Notes under the pieces: model-generated
What the model was told of the DNA's origin: nothing
Database searches by the model: none
Seen by the model: only the letters and a program-made list of their open reading frames with translations
DNA from: Lytechinus pictus
Lineage: Eukaryota; Echinodermata; Echinoidea; Temnopleuroida; Toxopneustidae
Assembly: GCF_037042905.1 (NCBI RefSeq)
Contig: NC_087247.1
Span: 35,791,420-35,855,419, forward strand
Direction of reading: 5' to 3'
Length of the DNA: 64,000 nt
Position numbers and translations under genes: made by a program
Shown: positions 47,391 through 59,177 of the stretch, one piece after another
How the letters are laid out: the number at the start of each line of letters is the position of its first letter
Numbering within the stretch: position 1 is the first letter of the stretch

Positions 47391-48841
47391 CTGGATGAGA
47401 AGAAAGAGGATAAATACGATGCATTATCTTGGCAAAATAAAGATAGTACTTATGGAATTAATACGCCACCACATTCAGAAAACATTAAGATAGAAAAGAG
47501 GATAATCTAAGTAATCTAAAAAACTGGCTGTACACTTTGGGTAGGGCATAACAGTCCCTCATTACGTAAATGTTGAGAAGTAACCACGGTTTCGATAAAA
47601 GTTGAACTATAGTGGCACTGTTAAAAAAAAGTAAATATAAACTTGCTATAATTACAAAACAAAAGCAGTTGAAAGTCACACGTTATTTCCTCTAAGATTG
47701 TAAATATTCTTTCACATTATATTTGTCTATTCGTATCTTATTTCGATAACATGCTTTTATAGTAGGCCTATACACCTCATTGGAAGACTTGTAGATCCAC
47801 GAATGTAAACATGCATACCGTTAATAAGTTAATGGATAGTTAGTACCTCACACCCTATGCATACAAAATTTTGGATGTGTTTAAAAGATGAAGACAAATC
47901 ATGCTTTTATGATCCTTGATGTCCAAATCTCAAACATAAACGGGGGCATTTGTTGTAGTTTTATTGAACACGGTGAACCAGTTATCGCTAATGGACACAA
48001 ACACCATAAATGATAATAATGATCTAACAATACTGATGATGTTAATGGTATACATAACGAAGAGGAGGATAAATGTGATTAACGACATTGATGATAAACA
48101 TTCTGTTTGTATATGGCGCCAATAAAGACCGAAGCTATCCGACCCTGCGCCTGCTATTCTTGCCCTCACACAGTGTACATGCGCTTTCTCTAACCCTCGA
48201 GAGCATATAGGCCTATTATTGGCAATGGCGTAAATCCAAGCAGTGAAAATATTGTTCAGGGGGATGATCTATTGTTTCATCCCCCACTTTGAATTTCAAT
48301 AGTATGACGTCACAGATTAACGCTAATGATTATTGGCATACTACTTTGAAGTTCGAATCCTTATAGCCCAAGCCCTCCCGACAAAGAGTTTATTTGAATA
48401 TGTAGAGAAAAATAACAAAGAATAATACAGTGCAGAAAATTTCTTGAGAATGATCAGAAAGTCATGATATTCTAATGTTTAGTTTGATTTTTTTTCGAAA
48501 CAAAAAATACCGAGCACGGGCATGTGTAAAATGAGGGTCACACAATGTTTATTCTGTATTTGTAACTGGCCCATTTCATTATAAATCATCAAATTGTGAT
48601 GTTGTCAGTGTAGAGCTCCCCGCTTTCTTCATCTCAGCCTAGCCCCCCCCCCCCCCCTCCGCTCAAAGTCGCCCCGCGGCCCGGTCTATATCACGTGATC
48701 TTGACAAAGTAAAACCATGGAGCTACTAAAGCTCCATGGTAAAACGTATGAAATTATAAATATTTAGAGAATCTCAATCTGTTAGCCTACATACCCTACA
48801 CAACACTAGAATATATTCCTACATATGGGTTTCCCATGATC
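47391..48841. other. Region upstream of the SUR-like ATG exon
   Basis: The upstream non-coding exon and promoter of the minus-strand gene are expected in or beyond here, but no CpG-rich core or TATA element was convincing. It holds a C-run (48642-48658) and a perfect hairpin at 48714-48740. Confidence 0.4.
48714..48740. repeat. Perfect 11-bp inverted repeat, 5-nt loop
   Basis: ACCATGGAGCT and AGCTCCATGGT flank ACTAA. It follows CACGTG within TATCACGTGATCTTGAC. Confidence 0.85.
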
Positions 48842-49452
48842 TTAAAGGTCAAGTCCACCCCAGAAAAATGTTGATTTGAATAAATAGAGAAAAATCAAAC
48901 TAGCATAACGCTGAAAATTTCATCAAAATCGGATGTGAAATAAGAAAGTTATGACATTTTAAAGTTTCGCTTATTTCACAAAACAGTGATATGCACAACT
49001 CAGTGACATGCAAATGAGACAGTCGATGATGTCCCTCACTCACTATTTCCTTTGTTTTTTATTGTTTGAATAATACAATATTTCGTTTTTTACAGATTTG
49101 ACAATAAGGACCAACTTGACTGAACCATAGTCATAAACAATGCTAATTCCACATGTTCAGGGAGGAATTAATCCTTGTTTCACTTGACAATGAGGAGAAA
49201 ATTAGAATATTTCATATGTTATATAGTAAAATACAAAAGAAAATAATAGTGTGCGGATGACGTCATCAGTCTCATCATTTGCATACCGATCAGGATGTGC
49301 ATATGACTGTTTTGTGAAATTAAGCAACAATTTAAAATGTCATAACTTTCTTATTTTACATCCGATTTTGATGAAATTTTCAGTGTTATGTTTGTTGGAT
49401 TTTTCCCTTTTTATTCAAACAAACTTTTTGTTGGGGTGGACTTGTCCTTTAA
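48842..49452. mobile_element. Long-inverted-repeat (foldback) element, copy 1, with CRE octamer
   Basis: Arms of about 200 bp are inverted copies: TTAAAGG(T/A)CAAGTCCACCCC at the ends, TTTCATCAAAATCGGATGT, GAAAGTTATGACATTTTAAA and CACAAAACAGT inside. The right arm contains TGACGTCA at 49258-49265. The element lies between the divergent SUR genes. Confidence 0.85.
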
Positions 49453-49689
49453 ATATGCTATACATAATAGATATTTGCGTATTTCGCTATGGTGATTACA
49501 GTTCAAAGGTGTATTGACGCGTACACTGTCGGTGTCTCTAAAACTTCGTGCCGTTCCGCACATTGTTTGCGATATCTTATTCAATATACTACTTAGTGTT
49601 TACTTATCGATCGAACGTATTTTCCCCCGTGCAAGTACTATGTAATAACGTCAGACATATTACATAATAGTATGAATGAAGATTGTCTG

Positions 49690-49910
49690 GTGCTGGTGAT
49701 GACCCAAAGCGTGAATTTAGGCTTGTACACCCCCCCTCCACCCCCTTTTAATACCTTCTCAAGCATACACGCATATATCAGAGGGTCGAGGCAGTACGGG
49801 GGGGATATAAATAAATGGGTACATATCGAGGAAAAGATTTGACAGATATGAAAAAAATAAAAATAAACTACAAAATTCGCTCGCGCTCGACGCTCACAAG
49901 CCTGTTCCAT
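49690..49910. repeat. Mirror-motif element, short copy
   Basis: C-runs (49730-49745) and a purine-rich tract lead to TTCGCTCGCGCTCGACGCTC (49878). Confidence 0.6.
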
Positions 49911-50051
49911 CATACATGAGATAGGCCTACGTAATCATGAGGAATGGGGTTTATATATTTCCTGTTAAAAGATCTTGTTATGATTACAAAAGCGTTTACA
50001 ATTAGGCTACTAGTTGCGCGTCTGAATATGCGAAATTCCTTATAAACTCCC

Positions 50052-51070
50052 TTGTCCCGTATTCTGATAGCAGGTTTAATTTAACCCTAGTCTACACTAT
50101 CCTGGTTTAACTAAACCTCCTCTAAACCTCACCTTTGTGTAGTTCAATTATTTTGGTAGCCAGGTTTAACTAAACCTGGGTTAAATCCGGATGTAAAATT
50201 CTCTTTGGAAATAATAATCCTCTTTTAACCAAGACTAGCACCTTTTTGGTAAATTACTGCTTGCAGTGGTGACTGCAACAAAGTTGAAAAAATGTCACTA
50301 AAGTTAGTTTTTTCTTCAAAATTTGTTTTTTATGGAGACTAAGCACTGGCCGAAAACTTGGCTAATACTGAGTTTTCCTTCTTCTTTTTTTTTTTTTTGG
50401 GGGGGGGGGCATGATTTGTAGTTACCATACCAACACATAGTTTGACAAATGAGAAAATGTGTCTTGCAGATTTTAGCTCAAAACATAGGTAAATTTGATG
50501 AGTATATGTCATAAAATGAAGTAGTTCAATCCGCAAGATGCTGTTTACACATTTATTGATTTGGTACGCTGTTACCATGGCAACACAGTTTCCAACACAC
50601 ATAAATATATGACTTTCAGATATATACCTCAAAACCAATGTATGAGCCAACTTTTGTAAGAATCGGTTGAAAACTAATTAAGGAGTTCAAACCACAAGAT
50701 TTTCACCTAATTTCATTATCTAATTTGTTCTTACCATGGCAACACAATTTCTGCTCCAGACATGAAATATGTTTTGCACATCTTTACATCAAGACTAATG
50801 TTTGTGCCAAATTTCATGAGAATTGGTTAAAAACTGAGGAAGTACTTGGAACTGCAAGATTTTTACATAACTTTTGCACATCTTCACCTCAAGACTAATG
50901 TATGTGCCAAATATTATGAGAATCGGTTGAAAAATGATAAAGTAGTTCAAACCACAAGGTTTTCACCTAATTTTCGTTATTTGATATGTTGTTACCATGG
51001 CAATGCGATTTCTGATATAGGCATAAAATCTGCTTTGCACATCTTCACATCAAGGGGTTTTACGTTGTGT
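50052..51070. mobile_element. Truncated second copy of the GTATTCTGATAGC element
   Basis: The left end CCCGTATTCTGATAGCAGG, the inner GGTTTAACTAAACC words and about five GTTACCATGGCAAC tandem units match the 8049-11476 element. The CTAG-rich core and the right inverted end are missing; similarity stops near 51060. Confidence 0.8.
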
Positions 51071-53095
51071 CTCAAACATACCTTTAAAAAAATTATCTAC
51101 ATTTTGTAAAACATTCTAATTCAAGAGATGTTCTATGTATACAGAAGATAAAACGAAAAAGTTAAATAAGTAACCCGAATAAGTTCACTAAAAATGCATT
51201 GAACTCTATATTGAAATCGTTAAAATCGGTAAAACGTTGGCACATAGTTCTTCTATTACTCTCTCATTAAATACTAGCTGGCTTGATGACCCAGTGACCT
51301 TCTCACATGAAGTTCCTGTCCGTCCATACTATATATAGGATACCCAGGAGCCCCAGCTGAGATTTTGAATAATTCGAGATCGTGAATGGAAGATTCTAGG
51401 GCGACCTGTTTGATGTAAGGTGCTTTATTCATGTAGTATCAAACCCAACCATTTCAAATATCGATAAAATAGGTCATGTACGGCATGGGAACTTAAGGCC
51501 GGGTATGGTATCCCGGGTATGGTATCATGAGCGGAAGTCCAACATCCCCTCATCGAGATTAGTAATCGGGTTTTATCGATCTATCTATTAATGATCTGTC
51601 TAAATCTATCTAATATCTAACTACATTTCTATCTATAATTACGCAACCAGATATTAGTCCAGGGATGACATAAATAGAATGAGATCATCACATAGCATTT
51701 CCCCTTTTCCTCGGGTAACAACGAAAATGTCACCCCCCCCCCCCACAAAATCCAGCTGAAAAAGTCGCCGATGCAGAGGTAACTGCCTAACATAGTCATC
51801 ATGCATGGCAAGTCAATATTTTGGCACGTTACCTCATAATGATCGAGGACCGGCAATTCATTTCAGAATGGTGCTCATGGTTTACCTGTGCAGTGATAAG
51901 TCCAAGTCGAGTTTTGAACTGCAATATATAGCATATATGCGTAGTGCTAATATACAACTCACGATACCTGCAGCAAAATAGGCGACATTGGAAAATGAAG
52001 AAAATAAACTTACTCACCCGTTGGGCTGCACGTCGCCGGTACAACAACTTATCTTTACGTATACTCTTACATGCGGACCCCATTGGAGTGCCCCGCATGA
52101 AAGCAAATTCAGAATATCGTACCTGTTTTGCAAAGGGTATTCATGCATGATACGGAACTACGATCCGTGTATATAGAGTTGTGTTCTCAACTATGTTTCC
52201 TTCACTGCCGATTCATTGACAATGATGTATTTTGAGGGCAAATCCCTTGATACAGCGTGAGGTCGTGAGAAAAGACAAATGAATACTCAACATAATAGTG
52301 TTAATTCTAATTAATTAATTAGATTTTCATAAAGTCTCCGCCAATATCCATTCAATATATAAAAATACATAATTGTAAACAACGCATGTAATAAATGGTT
52401 GTTCATGGAAAAGACAAAGCTAGTTTGGTGTTTATTTTACAAACTTCATATGTATACATTTTCATTATATATAAATATATTCTACCTCTCTTCACTTTTT
52501 CCACATTCTTCTTATTATTGTTTTGTTTTGTTTATAACTTTCTTTGAATAAAAATTCGAACCCCTTGATTCATGTCTAGTGATTGAATTACCCCGTAAAG
52601 CTTGGCATGGTACGGTTTATACTGCCCGGAATAACTGCTCCTCGAATAGCTGGGTGACTGATAATCTAGTTCGAAATTTGCTTTCATCGGCCGTCTCCTC
52701 CAGCCACATAAATATCATCCGCGAAGGAGACTTTCTCCAACCGTTGACCAGCATTAAAAAACTGGCCCTGGTATCCGATTTGCAGAAACAAAAGCAACCG
52801 GGCTTTCTTGTAGAAAAAAAAATGTTTCCTTTCAAGTATTAAAGTTGTAAAGATTTTAAAGAATGAATATATTCTTATTTCTTTTCGTTTATCAATTCAT
52901 GATTATTGTTTCTTTCTTATTTAGATAGAGAAAGGACGACTACCAAAGCCCTAACAAATCATGTCATTCTATTAAAAACATTAAATACTTTTAAAACTAT
53001 AACCAAAACGGTTAGTTGAATATATACAACATATAAGTTAACGTATAATTATAATCGGGATTAGTAAACAATAATTGTTTAAGATTCGGGTCATT
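51071..53095. other. Intergenic stretch, nothing recognised
   Basis: No gene, SINE or terminal-repeat element is clear. An 87-codon frame at 52579-52842 has slightly higher GC content but no recognisable domain, and an antisense frame covers the same bases. Confidence 0.45.
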
Positions 53096-53099
53096 CATC

Positions 53100-53625
53100 T
53101 TAAAGGACATGTCCACCCCAAGAAAATGTTGATTTGAATAAAAAGAGAAAAATCCAACAAGCATGACACTAAAAATTTCATCAAAATCGGATATAAAATA
53201 AAAAAAGTTCAATGAAATGTTTAAGTTACGCTTAATTTCACAAAACAGTTATATGCACATCCTGGTCTGTATGCAAATGAGGAGATGGATGACGTCATCC
53301 ACTCACTATTTCTTTTGTCCTTTATTATATGAAATATTCAAATTTCCCCTCATTGTCAAGTGGAACAACGATTAATTCTTTCCTGAACATGTGGAATAAT
53401 AGTTCAGTCAAATTGGTTCTTATTGTAAAATCTGTAGAAATTAAATATTGTGTAATTCAAACAAGAACAAAAGAAAAAGTGATTGAGGGACATCATCAAC
53501 TGTCACTGAGTTGTGCATATCACTTCAAAATGTCATAACTTTCTTATTTTACATCCGATTTCAATAACATTTTCATCGTTATGCTAGTTTGATTTTTCTC
53601 TATTCAAATCAACATTTTTCTATAA
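53100..53625. mobile_element. Long-inverted-repeat (foldback) element, copy 2, with CRE octamer
   Basis: Begins TTAAAGGACATGTCCACCCC and repeats the arm words of copy 1 (TTTCATCAAAATCGGAT, TTTCACAAAACAGTTATATG, ATGCAAATGAG). TGACGTCA lies at 53290-53297. The right arm ends at GATTTTTCTCTATTCAAATC without the outer GTCCACCCC block, so it is truncated. Confidence 0.82.
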
Positions 53626-53785
53626 AAAAAAGGTTATCACCCCAAATTTAAGGTCATTTCGACGAAAATAAATTTGACAAGCAAAAAAAAAAGGTTACCA
53701 TCCCAAAAGTAAGGTTACTCGTCCTAAAATAATGTTTTATTACGATTTTGAATGATGTACTTCTTACCATCATAAAAGGTCACAA

Positions 53786-53826
53786 ATAGTAGGGGGACAT
53801 TTGATATTGTGTCCCCCTACTATTTT
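53786..53826. repeat. Perfect 15-bp hairpin
   Basis: AATAGTAGGGGGACA and TGTCCCCCTACTATT flank a ~10-nt centre. A further GGGGGGACACGTCCCCCC palindrome follows at about 53833. Confidence 0.85.
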
Positions 53827-54128
53827 GAGTAGGGGGGACACGTCCCCCCTGGGATTTCCGCCCATGCCTTCACAGAGGCCTGATGAGTGCTGTTTAATTT
53901 GAAACATGTAATAGTTTAATTTGCACTTACCTACTCTAATTTGCTGAAGGAGGCATTCCTCTTTCACAGTGAATTCTGTATGCCTGCTTTAAATCATTAT
54001 CATGAATAGCATATAAAAAATCTTTCATGTTCAGAAGCATTCAATTCTGCTTGCCAGATAACTCTAGGCCTATAATATTTCAAGCGTGAGCATGTAAGTT
54101 CATTTTATAGTGTTTTGTAAAACAATGC

Positions 54129-54480
54129 CTACAAAGTTTTTCGTAAAGCTCCTTTCTTGGCAGCTTTATCAGTGGTCTCATTGCCAATAATATCATAATG
54201 TGAGGGAATGCACTCAAAATAAACACGGATATCTTTCAATCTAAGTTTATAAATTCTTAACCAAATTTCAATAACAGTAGTGCATTTTATGGAATAGGAA
54301 TTAATCATAATAAGTGCTGACAAAGAGTCGCTAAAAATGACAACTGAACATGATTTATCAAAAGAGTCTAACCACTCAAGTGCCATTAAAATGGCCATGA
54401 GTTCCGCTCTCATGATACTTACATTGGGTAACCTGAAATGCTTACTTTTTTATATTGAGGGACATAAAATGCTGCTCCTG
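54129..54480 (-). pseudogene. RNase H domain fragment of a non-LTR retrotransposon
   Basis: About 94 residues with RAELMAILMALEWL (catalytic Glu block), VVIFSDSLSALI (catalytic Asp block) and CIPSHYDIIGNETTDKAAKK (C-terminal catalytic block) form a type I RNase H as carried by some LINE clades. No reverse transcriptase flanks it, so it is a stranded remnant. Tyr replaces the usual Val in PSHV. Confidence 0.82.
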
Positions 54481-54539
54481 TTCTAATATTTTCCTGCTTG
54501 GATCTATCTGTATATATATATGTAAATAACCATTCCACC

Positions 54540-55225
54540 AGGGGCGTAGCTAAGGGGGGGAGCGGGGGGCACCTGCCCCTCCCCATGAGATTTGGTGCCC
54601 CCCTGAAAAAAATGGCGGAGCAAAAAAAAAGGGGGGAGAAAGAAAGAAAAAAGTACGAGAAAGAGAAGGGGAAAAAGGGAAAATAAGAGGAGGAAGAGGA
54701 GTAAATAAGATGAAGTGAGGGGAAGACTTGCGAAAAAATATTTCATGTCACAATATAAAATTTTCGCTCGCGCTCTCATTGCCTGTTCGATGAGATTCAT
54801 ATCTTGTTCAATATGCTAATATGGAGCTTGAAATATCAAGTTTTGAAGTCAATATACAAAACATATCTCAGCTCTGACATTGAGCTTTCATTATTATTTT
54901 TCATTTACAACTTGATTTTTTAAGTGCTCTGTAAAATGTCCGTTTTATGGTTTAAATATCAACATTTTCAGCTCACGCTGATGCGCGGTCGCATTATTTG
55001 ATTTGCCAAGTTCCTATTGTCTTCGTGTATTCCATAAAGTTATCAAAATATCCCTTTTCAGATGCAATTGTCAAAACGTATATAGGCATATATCAATTAG
55101 CGCTGCGCGTTATGTATACCTATATATTAATTATAAAACAAGCTATACTTGAAATCCCCTTTTCATTATTATATACAGTTTATAAAAAAAAACTGCTCGC
55201 GATTTGCGCTCACATTAATTGTTAA
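54540..55225. repeat. GGGGCGTAGCTA / mirror-motif element
   Basis: GGGGCGTAGCTAAGGGGGG, TGCCCCCCTGAAAAAAATGG, a long purine tract, TTTTCGCTCGCGCTCTCATT (54766), GCTCACGCTGATGCGCGGTC (54972) and GCTCGCGATTTGCGCTCACA (55193). The order is as in the copies at 3490 and 63728. Confidence 0.75.
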
Positions 55226-55463
55226 AATGCATTAACCCATGCGTCCTATTCATGATTACACAATGCTTAGAATCCTCACTCTCATCAAGCATATTAGATT
55301 AATAAACACGAAAATAACATTTTTCATGAATTCCAATAACCAAATTGGTCCTTTTTCAGAATGGAATATCGACAAGTTTCATCTCGCGCTTAGGAATAAT
55401 ATGAAAATAGTCATCATTTGTCAAAATGTCCCGGTCCTAGGTCAAAATAATCAGAATATACAA

Positions 55464-55886
55464 CTAAAGGCCACCGCACACCTTACGACTGTTCGCGATC
55501 CGATTTTGGAACAAATCGCATTTTGCTTATTTTCTGAAAATGTGAATGGGACATATCATTTTATTTGAGGTTGAAATCAATTGAAAGAATACTGATATAA
55601 CCATTTTGAAAGATTGCAAGCTTTTATTTTTGAGTAAAGGCCAAATTAGTTTCAAATCGTATTCAATCGTACGACTGCTATGACGTCATTACGACTAGAT
55701 ATTGAATTCGCTTTTATTCTAAGGAGGATGATATCATAGTCACAGATTTGAACATAGGTATTCGTACGATGATTTAGAACATTACACAGTAAGAAATTCC
55801 AAGTCTCAATATTAGCATCAAATTCTACTACATTTTATTCTGAAATCGAGTCGCCGACCAGTCGTAAAGTGTGCGGTCGCCTTTAG
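55464..55886. mobile_element. MITE with ~28-bp imperfect inverted repeats
   Basis: The left end CTAAAGGCCACCGCACACC and the inverse of the right end CTAAAGGCGACCGCACACT match at about 25 of 28 positions. The interior contains ATTACGACTAGATATTG and no frame. Target duplications are unclear. Confidence 0.75.
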
Positions 55887-56025
55887 TAACATTGATTGCA
55901 ATCACAACAATATTCAGCAAAGTAAAACTCAGAATGATAAATTATACTCCTAACATTATACTGTACAATGACATAGAATGTGCATGTAATATCAAAATAA
56001 TGTGTACTCACAACTTCTCGTTGGT

Positions 56026-56202
56026 GTTTTTTTAAACAAACAAGTGCACACCAAGTTACCAATAATGCATATAGCATTTCCATTTATTTGAAAGCAGGAT
56101 AAAAGAGCATTGTGCATTAAATGCCTTGCTCACGGGCATAGGTGCCGCGACCGGGGATCGAACCCCGGACTTTCTATGTATAGCCAGGCGCCTCGGCACC
56201 TC
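56026..56202 (-). mobile_element. tRNA-derived SINE, copy 2 (A-box deleted)
   Basis: Read on the minus strand: GAGGTGCCGAGGCGCCTGGC, B-box GGGGTTCGATCCC, GGCACCTATGCCCGTGAGC, AAATAAATGGAAATGCTATA and an A-rich end. Compared with the copy at 60244 it lacks about 15 bases around GGCCGAGTGGTCTA, so the internal promoter A-box is gone. Confidence 0.8.
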
Positions 56203-57269
56203 CACTGTTTACTGATTTATATCGATTCTAATTTTGTCAATGTGGAATCCCAAGATCCGGACTATCAGGTTGTCCTTAACAACACCTTGCTTCCATACTT
56301 TCACAAAATCTGTAAATCTATTTAGACCAGTAGTCATATCGTGCTATCCTAAGTTGTACGTTCTGAGCAAATGCTTTATTTTTTAAGTATAATTGAACAT
56401 CATTTCTATCAGATCTTCGTAATATATTTTTAATATTATTTCTCTCCGCCACCGCTTTTTTGGCACGCTTCGTTCCACCAGGGAGTTATTTTACTTCCAT
56501 ATTACATGCTAGTTCTTTGGAGACTATATATAAATCTAACATGGAATAAGAACCAAAATGTGAGTCTAACCTCCTTGGTGATCCGTCATTAAGTAATGCT
56601 AGATCATTAAATTCCATAGACGATTCAACAGTTCTTCCGTTGAATCAAGCTTGCTGCTACCCCATAGATAACCGCGCCGCCGCGCGTCCGCGCATCATGC
56701 CGTTTAATTATTCTAGTTAAGTCTTTTTACATGGATTCAGCCAGGTCCAAGGCGACATTGGCAGATGGCGCAATCCATTATCAACTTTGATATGATTAAA
56801 ATGAATTTGCGAGTGTCTGACGACTTATTATGTAGGACCTAAAGAAACAGATGATACATAATTATTATCTTATAAAAGTTGAGTCAATAGAGAAAAATAA
56901 CTACCAAAGATTAGATAGTAAACATCGAAATGACTTTTGATGATCACGATGAAGAAAATGGGATTTATGATTATAACGACCAGTGTGCATGGCTGTATAT
57001 ATATATATATATATGAAATGAAAATAGAAACCGTGTGTTTTTAACCTAGTTTTGCTCAGTCCCTCCTTTGCTCTTTGCCCTAATTAAATGAAAGGGTTTG
57101 CTTACAGGAAATGAGACGCTTCTTCAAGAACTTAGCAAATTAAATCAGATCGTTGACCTAATTCAGACGTGGATGCTCGGTATTTTGGGGTGGGGTAGGG
57201 GCGGTGAGGGCAAAATTATGTCCTCGGCAATGAGAATTTTATTTTCATTCCCCCCAAATGATATGGATC
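56203..57269. other. Intergenic stretch, nothing recognised
   Basis: No gene seen. A short (TA)n lies at 56995-57013. Confidence 0.45.
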
Positions 57270-57955
57270 ATAGCAAAGAAAGTTGAACCAAAAATCGATT
57301 ACAAGAAAACAAAAATTATGAGAATGAACAACAAGAAAAACATTGCAATTCAATTAGAGGGTAAGGATATTGAAGATATAGATGAATTCATCTATCTTGG
57401 TGCAATTATTAGTAGAGGGTGGTGGAGAAAATGACGTGAAGAGCAGAATTGATAAAGCCAGAAACTAAGAAGGTCTAAGATGTATGGAAGGAAAACCAAA
57501 GTCAACTTGTTCAAAACATTAGTCAGACCTGTACTTCTCTATGGTTGTGAAACATGGAAGATTAACCAAAGTTCGTTCAACAAAATTTCGTTTCAATATC
57601 AGTGCCTAAAAAGAGCACTTCAAATAATCTGGCCAAACATTATTGGCATGGATGCATGAGCTCAGTAATCTCACTCAATTTAAATTAACAAAATGAGTCA
57701 GGGGGTCAAAAGAAGACGATATAATTGGATAGGACATGTCCTCAGAAAGCAAAATAAAATTATTACACTGCTCTAACATGGAATCTAGGAGGAAAACGTA
57801 AAAGGGCATACCGAAATAAACATGGAGGAGAACTAGAGAAGGAGAGAAATGCCTCTGGATGGAAGAGTTGGAATGAGGGCAGAGGTTGTGCTCGAGACCG
57901 CCAATACTTGAAAGAAAGTGTGGAGGCCTTATATGTGCCACATGGCACGAATGAG
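57270..57955 (+). pseudogene. C-terminal remnant of a non-LTR reverse transcriptase
   Basis: In shifting plus-strand frames: KTKIMRMNNKKNIAIQLEG, DEFIYLGAIIS, LFKTLVRPVLLYGCETWKI, QCLKRALQI and IGHVLRKQNK. These are post-catalytic (thumb and C-terminal) motifs of endonuclease-reverse transcriptase elements. Several frameshifts and stops are present. A trinucleotide array follows directly. Confidence 0.8.
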
Positions 57956-58057
57956 GATAGTAGTAGAAGTAGTAGTAGTAGTAGTAGCAGTATAGTAGCA
58001 GTAGTAGTAGTAGTAGTAGTAGTATAGTAGTAGTAGTAGTAGTAGAAGTAGTAGAAA

Positions 58058-58146
<89 letters not shown>

Positions 58147-58205
58147 TAGTAGTAGTAGTAGTTGTAGTAGTAGTAGTAGTAGTATAGTAGTAGAAGTAGT
58201 ATTAA
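57956..58205 (+). repeat. (TAG)n trinucleotide microsatellite
   Basis: About 250 bp of TAG/AGT repeats with occasional GTATAG and AGAAG interruptions. It abuts the LINE remnant, whose 3' tail may have seeded it. Confidence 0.95.
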
Positions 58206-59177
58206 ATAATATTTAATGTTCTTATGCCGCTTTCCCTATTATGAAATCCTGGATCTGCCCATGCATACATCCATGACATCACACATCATCGTGTCACGTT
58301 CTGCCAATTAATTTTCTATAGAATCAAATGAAGTTGGGCGTACTAGTTTCTTTTGAGAAATACGTCAACATTTTAATCTTCTTCCCTGTTAGATAAGGGT
58401 TAAATCTAACCTTTAGACTGATTTTGGTTGGTCCTTAACATTTTCATATACTACCGCAATGGCGACATCATTTCCTGATAAAAAAAACATGTTATTCAAT
58501 TCCAAGGTCATTGTCAACATAGATAATGTTTGACCATTTCCAAACGGAAGTTTGTCATTTCAATGATCAGTTTTATGAGCAAACTTAAGTGGTTCCTTTC
58601 TCCGATGTTTTACAGACATACAATTCATAGGCATCTACGTATTTGTCCACTTCATGCATGGGGACCGTTGCAGTTCAGGATAAAGCGTTTCAACACAACT
58701 GATATGGATAAAACGGAAGGTCAATGCTTTGCTGATATAAAAGTCGGTCTAAACTCAGTCACTCAGTGTTTTTTATATAATGCACAGGAAACATCATTTT
58801 CAATATTCTGAGAAAACAGTACTTTCTGGGAATATATATCGCATTTCATTCGGGGTACAAAATATTTTTTGTTTAATCCAAAATTTTGATATTTTTTAAA
58901 AATCGATTTTCGTCATAATGCGTTTCACTTGTTTATTCTTTTATAAAAATACCTTGAAATCACCATAATCCTATAAAATCCGTACTTACGAACCACAGAC
59001 TCTTACAAGTAAAAATCAAAACAAAAAACAAAAACGATAAATAGCCTTGTTTAAAACCAAGTAAATTGCCTTGTCTTTGATTCTTGAATGAAGAGAGCAG
59101 TGCAAGAATTGTTTGAGAACCATTATCAGTAGCCCGTGTCTTCATGTGCTGAAGTTTGGATTCGTTCATCTCATGTG
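58206..59177. other. Intergenic stretch, nothing recognised
   Basis: AT-rich; a 93-codon frame at 58530-58811 shows no family motif. Confidence 0.45.

Noticed and set aside
52579..52842. 87-codon plus-strand frame
   Set aside because: No recognisable domain, antisense frame of similar length, no splice context or repeats; coding status unsupported.
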